NCBI GenBank assembly: GCA_020354595.1
Contig: CP070650.1
Location: forward strand, 371,474 to 381,942
DNA length: 10,469 nt
Source of the DNA: Myxococcales bacterium
GTDB taxonomy: Bacteria > Myxococcota_A > Polyangia > Polyangiales > Houyiibacteriaceae
Direction: 5' to 3'
Below, piece by piece: positions 1 to 6,755 of this stretch. Positions within the stretch are counted from its first letter, which is position 1. Each line of letters begins with the position of its first letter. The notes under the pieces were generated by a model, which saw nothing but the letters and a program-made list of their open reading frames with translations, made no database searches and was not told the origin of the DNA. Both the position numbers and the translations under genes were made by a program.

Positions 1-23
1 GCGAGAGCCCTACGGGCTCACGC
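1..23. other. Hairpin at left edge, possible terminator of an upstream gene
   Basis: Bases 5-10 (GAGCCC) pair with 14-19 (GGGCTC) around a TAC loop. Beyond an A/A mismatch the stem continues with GCG (1-3) against CGC (21-23). This gives nine base pairs with one internal mismatch. No T-run follows on either side, so it is not a classical intrinsic terminator. It may end a transcript arriving from outside the window or be a chance GC-rich palindrome. Confidence 0.4.
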
Positions 24-78
24 GAAGTAGGGCGTTCCCCAAGTAGATGTCGCGGTTGTGGCGGCAATCACGGCGGGT

Positions 79-105
79 TTGGAAATTGAAACTGGCATGT
101 AATAC
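79..105 (+). promoter_or_regulatory. Possible sigma-70-like promoter for the Ser/Thr kinase gene
   Basis: A locally AT-rich stretch in otherwise GC-rich DNA carries TTGGAA (79-84) and TAATAC (100-105) with a 15-bp spacer, shorter than the usual 16-18. If this is the promoter, transcription would begin near base 112. The kinase would then start at ATG 160 or ATG 184 rather than at ATG 112. The call rests on motif resemblance and local composition only. Confidence 0.3.
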
Positions 106-111
106 TTTGGT

Positions 112-1413
112 ATGGGTGGGTCCAAACCCTCGGCTTGTCCCCATTTGGTGATAGTGAGGATGAAGAATCCGGGCGCGAAAAACATGAAAACGGCGCGCCG
201 TGGAAGTCGTGCGGAGCCTTCCACGGTGTCGCGCGAACCCTCGCCCACCGCGCCCGAGAAGATCGGCCGCTATCAGCTCTGCTTCGAGCTCGCCTCGGGG
301 GGCATGGCCAGCGTGTACTTGGCGCGCGCCGAAGGGTCGCCGGGCTTCCAGAAGCTAGTCGCGCTCAAGCGGATCCACCCGCACCTCTCGAACGAAAGAG
401 ATTACGTGGACATGTTTCTCGACGAGGCGGGAATCGCTTCGAGGATCACCCACCCGAACGTCTGCAGCGTCTTCGACTTCGGAGAGGCAGGCGGCGAGTA
501 CTTCATCGCGATGGAGTACCTGGTGGGCGAGCCGCTCTCCCGGTTGCATCGCCGCGTCGTCGCCAATGTGGACCAACGCTCCTCGCCGCTTCTTCCGGCG
601 CGCATGGCGCGAATCATCGCGCAGGCCTGTGAAGGCCTCCATGCAGCCCACGAGCTCAGGGACGCCGACGGTGAATCCCTGAAGGTGGTGCATCGCGACG
701 TGTCGGCAGAAAACCTCATCGTCACGTACGACGGAACCACGCAGGTCGTCGATTTCGGAATCGCCCACGCCAGCCAGCGCGCCCATCATACCGAGGCTGG
801 TCAAGTCAAAGGCACGTTCCCTTACATGGCGCCCGAGCAAATGACGGCAGCGGCCGTCGACCGGCGCGTCGACGTGTGGGCCCTCGGCGCGGTGTTGTGG
901 GAGCTGCTCACCCATCGGCGGCTGTTCCTTCGCGACACCGACGTGAACACGATGTACGCCGTTCTATCGAGTGAGATCAAGCCGCCCTCGGAGCACCGAG
1001 GCGACGTCCCGCCCGAGCTCGACGAAATCGTCCTCAAGGCGCTTCAACGCAATCCGGACGAGCGGTGGCAAACCACCCGGGACATGGGAAGGGCGCTGCG
1101 ACGTGTTCTCGCTCAGCAAGAAGAGCTCGTGGGCCCGGCGGAGCTCTCCGACTGGATGGACGAGCTTTTTCCCGAAGGCGAGGCCCGTAAACGTCAGCTC
1201 ATGGAGATCGCCCGAACCAGCACGAGCTCCATCTCGTCGGATCCGCCACACCGGGCCCAAGACCAGAGCGGCCGACGAGGCATTCGGATTCCGAGGACGA
1301 ACGGCGGGCATCGCGTGCCCCCTGCGCCGCCGGTTCCGGCGAGCCTACTGGTGATGGTGATCGGGGTCGTGACCGTGCTGACCGCCGTCGCCCTCGACTG
1401 GCTGCGGCAGTAG
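112..1413 (+). CDS. Membrane-anchored serine/threonine protein kinase (Hanks type)
   Basis: Transfers phosphate from ATP to Ser/Thr residues of cytoplasmic proteins. In the 433-residue reading, the kinase domain spans about 53-335: glycine loop GGMASV (63-68), ATP-binding Lys86 in VALKRI, helix-C Glu105, catalytic loop HRDVSAEN (195-202; Asp197, Asn201), DFG (214-216) and APEQ (240-243). The HRDVS variant is typical of myxobacterial kinases. A Ser/Arg/Pro-rich linker (about 367-408) leads to one hydrophobic helix (about 410-429), with only a few residues after it, so there is no extracellular sensor domain. The start is uncertain: residues before 50 are not kinase sequence, none of ATG 112, 160 or 184 has a good ribosome binding site, and the probable promoter favours 160 or 184. 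The last 69 bp overlap the convergent protease gene. Substrates cannot be deduced. Confidence 0.93.
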   Translation: MGGSKPSACPHLVIVRMKNPGAKNMKTARRGSRAEPSTVSREPSPTAPEKIGRYQLCFELASGGMASVYLARAEGSPGFQKLVALKRIHPHLSNERDYVDMFLDEAGIASRITHPNVCSVFDFGEAGGEYFIAMEYLVGEPLSRLHRRVVANVDQRSSPLLPARMARIIAQACEGLHAAHELRDADGESLKVVHRDVSAENLIVTYDGTTQVVDFGIAHASQRAHHTEAGQVKGTFPYMAPEQMTAAAVDRRVDVWALGAVLWELLTHRRLFLRDTDVNTMYAVLSSEIKPPSEHRGDVPPELDEIVLKALQRNPDERWQTTRDMGRALRRVLAQQEELVGPAELSDWMDELFPEGEARKRQLMEIARTSTSSISSDPPHRAQDQSGRRGIRIPRTNGGHRVPPAPPVPASLLVMVIGVVTVLTAVALDWLRQ

Positions 1414-2142
1414 GGTCATCAGCCCAAACGCGAAGTAGCGCGGGCCCCCCGCGTGGATCAGCCCGCGCATGCGCCCCGCGCTATCGAGCACGGGCGCGCC
1501 GGAGCTTCCCTCACGGATCGGGCACGACGAGAGCACGCGGATCGACGAAGGGGCGACTGGGCTCCACGGCGCGAGGTGTCGGTTGTCGTCGACGACGCAG
1601 CGGCGACTCCGGACCGAATGAACGTCGTCGTAGAAGCGATCGGCGGTGACCGACACCATCCGGACGACTTCGCCGGACGCGACCTGCCCATCGCCGAGCG
1701 GAATCGGCTCCCGCGTCACGTCCGCGTCGAGCTCGAGCACCGCGTAGTCGGGTGACAGCAAGGTGCTCGAGGTCGTCACCGAGGTGATGCGCTCACAGCC
1801 CACCCATTCGGAAGGACCGTCGTCGATGGGAGCAAAGCCGAGCCAAACGTCGTCGCAGGCGCCACCGATCGACAGCTCCCACGCCACGCAATGCCCTGCC
1901 GTGACGGCGGTGTGCGGTCCGATCAAAGCGGCAGTGCAGCGCATCGGCTCACTCGGCGCTGAAAGCCCGACCAGTAGCGCAACCGACTCATCGCACCGCT
2001 CACCCACTGGACATGCGATCTCGTAGCGAGGCGGCCCCGATTCGGCGTACCGTGCGGTCGTTGAAGATGCTCGGTGGCACGACGTCGAGGACACGAGTGC
2101 GGCGATCCACAACCCAACCGCGGCCCGCGTGCGCCCATCCAT
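1345..2142 (-). CDS. Trypsin-like (S1 family) serine protease, probable lipoprotein
   Basis: A 265-residue secreted endopeptidase of the chymotrypsin fold. The triad is visible: His84 in TAGHC, Asp132 in SPDYAVLELD and Ser214 in GSSGAP. The usual GDSGG is GSSGA here, so the family Asp before the nucleophile is Ser213. Specificity cannot be stated. The N-terminus has Arg3 and Arg6, a hydrophobic run (about 7-18) and Cys22 in SSTSC, an imperfect lipobox; anchoring as a lipoprotein is likely but not certain. Eight further cysteines (44, 50, 69, 85, 96, 116, 182, 207) fit disulfides in an exported protein. The last 22 residues, ending in an Asp/His-rich tail, lie antisense to the end of the kinase gene. 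The gene is divergent from the LysM endopeptidase gene. It lacks PDZ domains, so it is not DegP-like. Confidence 0.88.
   Translation of the reverse strand: MDGRTRAAVGLWIAALVSSTSCHRASSTTARYAESGPPRYEIACPVGERCDESVALLVGLSAPSEPMRCTAALIGPHTAVTAGHCVAWELSIGGACDDVWLGFAPIDDGPSEWVGCERITSVTTSSTLLSPDYAVLELDADVTREPIPLGDGQVASGEVVRMVSVTADRFYDDVHSVRSRRCVVDDNRHLAPWSPVAPSSIRVLSSCPIREGSSGAPVLDSAGRMRGLIHAGGPRYFAFGLMTLLPQPVEGDGGQHGHDPDHHHQ
1439..1453. other. GC hairpin 26 bp past the kinase stop codon
   Basis: CGCGGG (1439-1444) pairs with CCCGCG (1448-1453) around a CCC loop. It lies just beyond the kinase stop, inside the protease coding region. The position would suit transcript-end formation for the kinase mRNA, but no T-run follows. 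On the minus strand the same bases encode part of the protease (AGGPRY). A chance palindrome in GC-rich coding DNA is quite possible. Confidence 0.25.
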
Positions 2143-2237
2143 CCGATCAACGTATCAGGAGTGCGCGCGGGCGTCACAAAGTGCGTTTTCCATCGGTTTT
2201 TTGGCGCCTGCAGCGAACTTCTGTACACCGGATCGGC
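2143..2237. promoter_or_regulatory. Divergent promoter region between protease and LysM endopeptidase genes
   Basis: This spacer must hold both start signals. Rightward, TTGGCG (2201-2206) and TACACC (2224-2229) lie 17 bp apart. Leftward (minus strand), TTGTGA (plus-strand 2174-2179) and GATACG (2151-2156) lie 17 bp apart. All match the consensus only partly. Both would start transcripts within a few bases of the ATG codons, so near-leaderless mRNAs are possible. Neither gene has a strong Shine-Dalgarno; the best is GGA at 2230-2232 before ATG 2238. A short T-run (2197-2202) is the only AT-rich block. Confidence 0.35.
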
Positions 2238-3584
2238 ATGCTCCGAACACTCGGGATCGCACTGCTGTGCTTTGCCGCGCTGGCTCCGACCCGAGTGGAC
2301 GCCGACGCGCCAACCGTCGTGGTGCAGCCGGGGGACGTGCTCGGAACGATCGCCAAACGCGAGGGCGTATTGGTCGCGCAGCTCAAAGAGTGGAACGGTC
2401 TTCGAGGCGACATGATCCGCATTGGGCAGAAGCTCGTCGTGGGTCCGGCGCAGCCGGAGGCGGCCAAGAAGCCAGCAGCCAACAAACCCATGGAGAGTGC
2501 GTCCGCAGAGAAAAGGCCCGCCCTGGTCGATGAAGAAGGAATCGATTGGACCCCGCCGTTCGACTACGGCGCGAAGGCCGCGGCGATCGAGGAGTCGCAT
2601 TCCGCTCCGATCGCGGCGCGGGACCCCAGCGCCGCCGTCGCCGTGCGAGCGACCGAGAAACCCGTGACCAAGAAGAAGAAGGGTCGAGTCTATCGCGTGC
2701 AAAAGGGTGACACGCTCATCGGCATTGCCCTCCGCCACGACACGACCGTCGATGACCTTCTCAAGGCCAATCCGGGGCTCCATCCGAGTCGGATCTATCC
2801 CGGACAGACGATCGATGTCGGAAATCCCCGACCCGAGGTCGTCTTCCGGCTCGAGCGAGGCGACACGCTGGTTGCGGCCGCGAGCCGGTACGGTGTGAGC
2901 TCTCGCGACATCGCGCGCTGGAATTCCGGGCTGAGAACGCAGCACCCACGCGCCGGCACGCCGATCCACATCTACACGCGCACCGCGGTGAGCCCTTCGG
3001 AGGCAATCGGCCCTACGAACCGCGGGCGCCTCGAAAGCCCAGTTCGGCTGCCGTCACACCGCGGATACGTAATCCGAACGCCCGCCCGCACATACGGCAC
3101 CGAAGAGACCATCCGATGGATCGTCGATGCGTTCGACGCCGTCGACCGCAAGTTAAATCACACCAAAGTGGTACGGATTAACGACATAAGCGACCGCAAA
3201 TGCGGAAAGCTGCGCGACCACAAGAGCCATCAGAACGGCAGAGATGCGGACATCAGCTACTACCAGAAACAATGCGGCGCGAACGGGTGTCGATTCGCCG
3301 AATTCAGAAGCTCGGACCTCGACGTCGCGCGCCAGTGGACCCTGCTCGAACACTGGCTTCGAAACGATCAAGTCGAGATGATCTTCATCGACTACCGCCT
3401 CCAGGCCAAGCTCTACCGGTACGCTCGGCGCAAAGGCGTCAGCAAGGCAAGGCTGGACCAATGGATTCAGTACCCACGTGGCAGGTACGAGCCCGATGGC
3501 AAGATCCGGCACTTCCCGAACCACGAAGACCATCTGCACGTGCGGTTCGTGTGCCCTTACTCCGACCTCAAGTGCCGCCCGTAG
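2238..3584 (+). CDS. Secreted LysM-repeat murein endopeptidase (M74, MepA-type)
   Basis: Predicted to cut the peptide cross-links of peptidoglycan in the periplasm. The 448-residue protein starts at ATG 2238 because a signal peptide follows at once (LGIALLCFAALA core, likely cleavage near VDADA, residue 24); the open frame extends upstream to 2013, but that part is not signal-like and overlaps the protease gene. Three LysM glycan-binding repeats lie at about 26-68, 151-194 and 201-246. The first two are separated by an Ala/Pro/Lys/Glu-rich linker (about 70-148). The catalytic domain (about 275-448) has HKSHQNGRDADI (His328, His331, Asp338) and HEDHLHVRFVCP (His429, His432, His434). This is the same spacing as the zinc-site and catalytic residues of E. 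coli MepA as I remember them. Five cysteines in the C-terminal half may form disulfides. MepA itself lacks LysM repeats. The end overlaps the RdgB-like gene by 17 bp. Confidence 0.9.
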   Translation: MLRTLGIALLCFAALAPTRVDADAPTVVVQPGDVLGTIAKREGVLVAQLKEWNGLRGDMIRIGQKLVVGPAQPEAAKKPAANKPMESASAEKRPALVDEEGIDWTPPFDYGAKAAAIEESHSAPIAARDPSAAVAVRATEKPVTKKKKGRVYRVQKGDTLIGIALRHDTTVDDLLKANPGLHPSRIYPGQTIDVGNPRPEVVFRLERGDTLVAAASRYGVSSRDIARWNSGLRTQHPRAGTPIHIYTRTAVSPSEAIGPTNRGRLESPVRLPSHRGYVIRTPARTYGTEETIRWIVDAFDAVDRKLNHTKVVRINDISDRKCGKLRDHKSHQNGRDADISYYQKQCGANGCRFAEFRSSDLDVARQWTLLEHWLRNDQVEMIFIDYRLQAKLYRYARRKGVSKARLDQWIQYPRGRYEPDGKIRHFPNHEDHLHVRFVCPYSDLKCRP

Positions 3585-4191
3585 GCACCCGAGCAAACAG
3601 CGCGTCTCGCAGCTTCCGCATCGCCTGGGCACGCGCGTTGACCCGCAACCGATGCTCTGGCGTCATCTCGCCGTAGGTGATCGCGTACCCATCGGGAAGG
3701 AACATCGGTTCAAAGCCGTGACCGAGATCGCCGCGGATGGGCCATACCAACTCGCCGCCGGCGTCTCCCCGGAAGATCCTCGTTCGTCCATCGGGCCAGG
3801 CGACGCAAAGGACACAAACGTAGTTTGCGCGGCGACTCGCGCCTGGCCCCGCTTGCTCGAGGCTCGCCTCCACGCGGCGGCGCGCGACGTCGAAGTCGCG
3901 CTCCGGTCCCGCCCAGCGGCCAGTGTGAATACCAGGCTCTCCTCCGAGCGCCACCACTTCCACGCCCGAGTCGTCGGCAATGGCGGGCAAGCCCGCGGCT
4001 GAGGCCGCCGCCACGGCTTTGAGCTCGGCGTTGGCCTCGAACGTCGCGCCGGTTTCCTCGGGCTCCGGGAGCTCGAAGTCCGCGGTCGATCGGAGCACGA
4101 TCGGCAAGCCCTCGAAGAGCCGGCGAACCTCGCGAACCTTGCCTTCATTGTGGCTCGCCAAGACCCATTGCTGCTCGTCGGTGCCCGTCAC
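3568..4191 (-). CDS. rdgB: RdgB/HAM1-family dITP/XTP pyrophosphatase
   Basis: Hydrolyses deaminated purine nucleoside triphosphates (ITP, dITP, XTP) to monophosphate and pyrophosphate in the cytoplasm, keeping them out of nucleic acids. The start is GTG 4191. It overlaps the upstream stop as GTGA, has AGG eight bases before it, and puts the family's N-terminal strand and SHNEGK loop at residues 10-18. The 207-residue length is normal for the family. Seen: SHNEGK (13-18), ADDSG with the metal-binding and catalytic aspartates 73-74, [13 protein letters not shown] (83-95), and GHGFEPMF (157-164). Two base-pocket motifs deviate: the usual FGYDP-type segment reads GFEP, and the usual SHR near the C-terminus reads NAR (185-187). 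The fold assignment is firm but substrate preference may differ. It is second in an operon with the YyaL-type gene, with translational coupling likely. Confidence 0.88.
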   Translation of the reverse strand: MTGTDEQQWVLASHNEGKVREVRRLFEGLPIVLRSTADFELPEPEETGATFEANAELKAVAAASAAGLPAIADDSGVEVVALGGEPGIHTGRWAGPERDFDVARRRVEASLEQAGPGASRRANYVCVLCVAWPDGRTRIFRGDAGGELVWPIRGDLGHGFEPMFLPDGYAITYGEMTPEHRLRVNARAQAMRKLRDALFARVPTGGT

Positions 4192-6587
4192 TTCGCACGC
4201 CTGAACGGCAGACGCGATGGTGGGGTTTCCCGGAAGCTCGGGTAGGGGTGGCGCTTGGCGATCTGCTTGGAAAACACGGACGGTTTCGAGGTTGGGAGCT
4301 CGCACCGACCGCGCTCGCACACGTATGCCGTCGGCTTGCCGCGAAGCGTGCGCTTGCCTTCGAGCCAGGGGACGCGTTCTTGCTGCCTTTCCGCTTCGGC
4401 GTCCGTGAGTACCGCGAACGTCTTGTTCGGAACGAACGCGTCCCGGAGCCGCTCTGCCAACTGAAGCGCATCCGCTGGCTTCTCCGCAATGATGGCGATC
4501 TCGAATGGCACGTCGTAATAACGGTCCAATGCGACCAACAACATCGGGAAACCCGTCGGAGATCGAGTCACGCGAAAGGCAAGCGACGCAAAGAGGCGCT
4601 CGGCGGACCTGCGCCAGGCCTCGTCCCCGGTGATGTCTTCGAGGCGCAGTAGGTTGTTGGCAGCCAAAGAGTTCGGAGACGGAACGGCGCGGTCGTAGGC
4701 TGGCTTTTCTCGAACTAGCAGCGACTCGCCGTCCGCCGGCGTGAGAAAATAGCCACCGCTCTCGTCGTCGCCGAAACGTGTGTCCTGCCCCTCTTGGAGC
4801 TCGAGCGCGGTGAGCAACCAGCTCGTGCGTCCGGTCGTCTCATAGAGGTCGAGGCACGCCGCGACCATGAACGCATAGTCATCGAGAAACGAGGTGTCCG
4901 CTTTGGCGCCTTCTCGATACGTGCGCCGCAGCACGCCGCTTTCGTCACGCATCTCCGCGAGTACGAACTCCGCGGCGCGACTGGCAATCCCGACGTAGTC
5001 GGCATCGTCGAGGGCCCAGCCGGCCCGCGCAAACGCCGAGATCATCATGCCGTTCCAAGCGGCGATGACCTTGTCATCTCGAATCGGCGGTGGTCGCGAT
5101 GCGCGGGCGTCATAGAGGGTGGCTCGGGATTGGGCGAGGATCTCCTCCACCTTCTTGGTCGGGATGCGGAGCTCGGCCCCGACCTCGCGGTCGGTCTTCA
5201 CTCGATGGAGGATGTTTCGTCCCTCGAAGTTGCCCCCCTCAGTCACGCCGTACGCCGAAGACATTACGGCGGCCGCATCTCTTCCGAGTAGCTCGACGAG
5301 CTCTTGCGAGGTCCAAGTGAAGAACCAGCCCTCTTCGTCGTGACCGCTCGGTGTTGGACTGTCGGCGTCGGTCGCCGAATAGAACCCGCCCTGCTCCGAC
5401 GTCATCTCGCGGGCAACGTAGTCGAGAATCTCCCGCGTGACTCTCCGGTACTCGAGATCGCCGGTGTGCTGCCACGCCTCGAGATAGAGCACGGCGAGCT
5501 GAGCATTGTCATAGAGCATCTTTTCGAAGTGCGGCACGAGCCATTGCGCGTCGGTCGAGTAGCGGTGAAAGCCTCCGCCGACGTGATCGTAGATCCCCCC
5601 GGCCGCCATGCGGTCCAGCGTGATCGTCACCATCGCGGTGGCGCCCGGATCGTTTGCCCGGCGTGCGTATCGCAGGAGCATCAACAAACGCGAGGGCTGT
5701 GGGAATTTGGGCGCTCCGCTAAACCCGCCGTCCACGCGATCGAAGTTGGTCGCGAGCTGGCTCGCCGCGATCGCGATCGTCTTGTCGCTCGGCACGCCTG
5801 GCCCTGGCCGCATGAACGCCATCTGCTCGACCCGCTGACTGATCTCTTGGGCGCGCGCGACCACCTGCGCGGGATCGTTACGATAGAGAGCGAGCATCTC
5901 GGTGAGGATGTCGATGAGGCCCGCGCGCGATCCGCGAACGCCTTTTCGTGGTGGAAAGTAAGTCCCGCCGAAGAATGGCTCCTTGTCCGGCGTCATGATG
6001 ACGGTCATCGGCCAGCCGCCGCGCCCCGTGAGGATGTTCACCGCGGTCATGTAGACGCTGTCGACGTCCGGCCGTTCCTCGCGGTCGACCTTGATCGCGA
6101 TGAAGTGACGGTTGAGAAACGCGGCGATTTCCTCGTCCTCGAACGACTCGCGCTCCATCACGTGGCACCAGTGGCAAGTCGAGTAGCCCACCGATAGGAA
6201 GATCGGCTTGTTCTCGCGCTTGGCCCGATCGAATGCCTCGTCAGACCACGGATACCAGCTAACCGGATTGTGCGCGTGCTGCAGGAGGTAGGGGCTCGAC
6301 TCCTCGATCAGCCTATTGGTGAAACGCGGCGTGCCGTCGTCGCGCAGGTGGTGGGTGCGCGGAACGTAGGTCGGTCCTTGGGCGCGCAGCGCACGGTCGA
6401 GACGTTGCTGAAGCGTCTCGTCGACCGTGTCGATACCGGGCAAGCGCGGATCGCTTTCCACCGGGATGGTGGGCTCGGCGGCCGGCGCCCGATCGGCCTC
6501 GCTCGTCGAGTCGCACGCGAATCCGAGAACGCAGATCGAGACCATCGTCAGCAGAGGTCCGAGGCGCGTTGCCGTGGAGGATGTCAT
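4188..6587 (-). CDS. YyaL/SPATA20-family thioredoxin-domain protein, probable lipoprotein
   Basis: A 799-residue member of the DUF255 family (bacterial YyaL, animal SPATA20/SSP411). Its biochemical role is not established. The N-terminal thioredoxin-like domain (about 92-216) holds the family block from [19 protein letters not shown] through [14 protein letters not shown] (CxxC at 138 and 141) to GGWPMTV and GGTYFPP. The rest resembles the six-hairpin alpha/alpha glycosidase-like barrel of this family, with a C-terminal [10 protein letters not shown] segment. ATG 6587 was chosen because an export-type sequence follows (hydrophobic 9-24, then Cys25-Asp26), with AGGG eleven bases upstream. The lipobox GFAC is imperfect. 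A 60-70 residue Pro/Glu/Asp-rich linker separates it from the folded part, as in lipoproteins. Most homologues I recall lack such a leader, so export is an inference from the N-terminus. It is the first gene of the operon with the RdgB homologue. Confidence 0.92.
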   Translation of the reverse strand: MTSSTATRLGPLLTMVSICVLGFACDSTSEADRAPAAEPTIPVESDPRLPGIDTVDETLQQRLDRALRAQGPTYVPRTHHLRDDGTPRFTNRLIEESSPYLLQHAHNPVSWYPWSDEAFDRAKRENKPIFLSVGYSTCHWCHVMERESFEDEEIAAFLNRHFIAIKVDREERPDVDSVYMTAVNILTGRGGWPMTVIMTPDKEPFFGGTYFPPRKGVRGSRAGLIDILTEMLALYRNDPAQVVARAQEISQRVEQMAFMRPGPGVPSDKTIAIAASQLATNFDRVDGGFSGAPKFPQPSRLLMLLRYARRANDPGATAMVTITLDRMAAGGIYDHVGGGFHRYSTDAQWLVPHFEKMLYDNAQLAVLYLEAWQHTGDLEYRRVTREILDYVAREMTSEQGGFYSATDADSPTPSGHDEEGWFFTWTSQELVELLGRDAAAVMSSAYGVTEGGNFEGRNILHRVKTDREVGAELRIPTKKVEEILAQSRATLYDARASRPPPIRDDKVIAAWNGMMISAFARAGWALDDADYVGIASRAAEFVLAEMRDESGVLRRTYREGAKADTSFLDDYAFMVAACLDLYETTGRTSWLLTALELQEGQDTRFGDDESGGYFLTPADGESLLVREKPAYDRAVPSPNSLAANNLLRLEDITGDEAWRRSAERLFASLAFRVTRSPTGFPMLLVALDRYYDVPFEIAIIAEKPADALQLAERLRDAFVPNKTFAVLTDAEAERQQERVPWLEGKRTLRGKPTAYVCERGRCELPTSKPSVFSKQIAKRHPYPSFRETPPSRLPFRRAK

Positions 6588-6755
6588 TTTTCGATAAACC
6601 CTAATGAGAACAGGACCTTGCAGGAGTGTGCTCCTACGGCTACATCCAGCCGACCGCAACCGGATGCAAGGGCACCGCGTCCGTGATACACGACGGGCTC
6701 GTTTTTGCGGCCCCGGGGGCCCGCTTCTACCTGAGTTTTAGAGGAACTGTAATCG
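6588..6755. promoter_or_regulatory. Divergent intergenic region with two short palindromes
   Basis: This gap separates the YyaL-type gene from the 6756 gene and must hold both promoters. No convincing -35/-10 pair was found in either direction. Seen are AGGAG-TGTG-CTCCT (6622-6635), a perfect 5-bp hairpin, and the GC palindrome GGCCCC-G-GGGGCC (6709-6721). Either could be a regulator site or a 5' leader structure. The T-run at 6702-6706 precedes the second palindrome. No additional gene is supported here. Confidence 0.4.
6741..6745 (+). promoter_or_regulatory. Ribosome binding site for the 6756 gene
   Basis: GAGGA lies ten bases before ATG 6756 and is among the clearest Shine-Dalgarno sequences in the window. 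It fixes the start of the unrecognised protein. Confidence 0.55.

Noticed and set aside
91..112. Sigma-54-type promoter before the kinase (TGGCATG followed by TTTGG)
   Set aside because: The spacing between the GG and the second element is 13 bases rather than 10, and the second element lacks the required GC.
18..248. Minus-strand frame of 76 codons at the left edge
   Set aside because: It overlaps the kinase 5' end, has no motif and no start signal. A hydrophobic patch (FFAPGFFIL) is the antisense of Lys/Asn codons.
2013..2237. Upstream extension of the LysM endopeptidase frame
   Set aside because: The signal peptide begins at ATG 2238. The extension is Arg/Ser-rich, would hide the signal peptide and overlaps the divergent protease gene.
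1923..2969. Minus-strand open frame of 348 codons across the divergent spacer
   Set aside because: It covers both the protease 5' end and the LysM gene antisense, runs through the promoter region, and has Arg/Gly/His-rich shadow composition.
4192..4320. Upstream extension of the RdgB-like frame to 4320
   Set aside because: The 43 extra residues are not family-like and lie entirely inside the end of the YyaL-type gene. The GTG at 4191 gives normal family length and a GTGA overlap.
5304..6197. Plus-strand open frame of 297 codons opposite the YyaL-type gene
   Set aside because: It is antisense to a well-conserved region with CHWC and GGTYFPP motifs in the other strand. Its translation is Arg/His/Val-rich without recognisable motifs, as expected from a GC-rich shadow frame.
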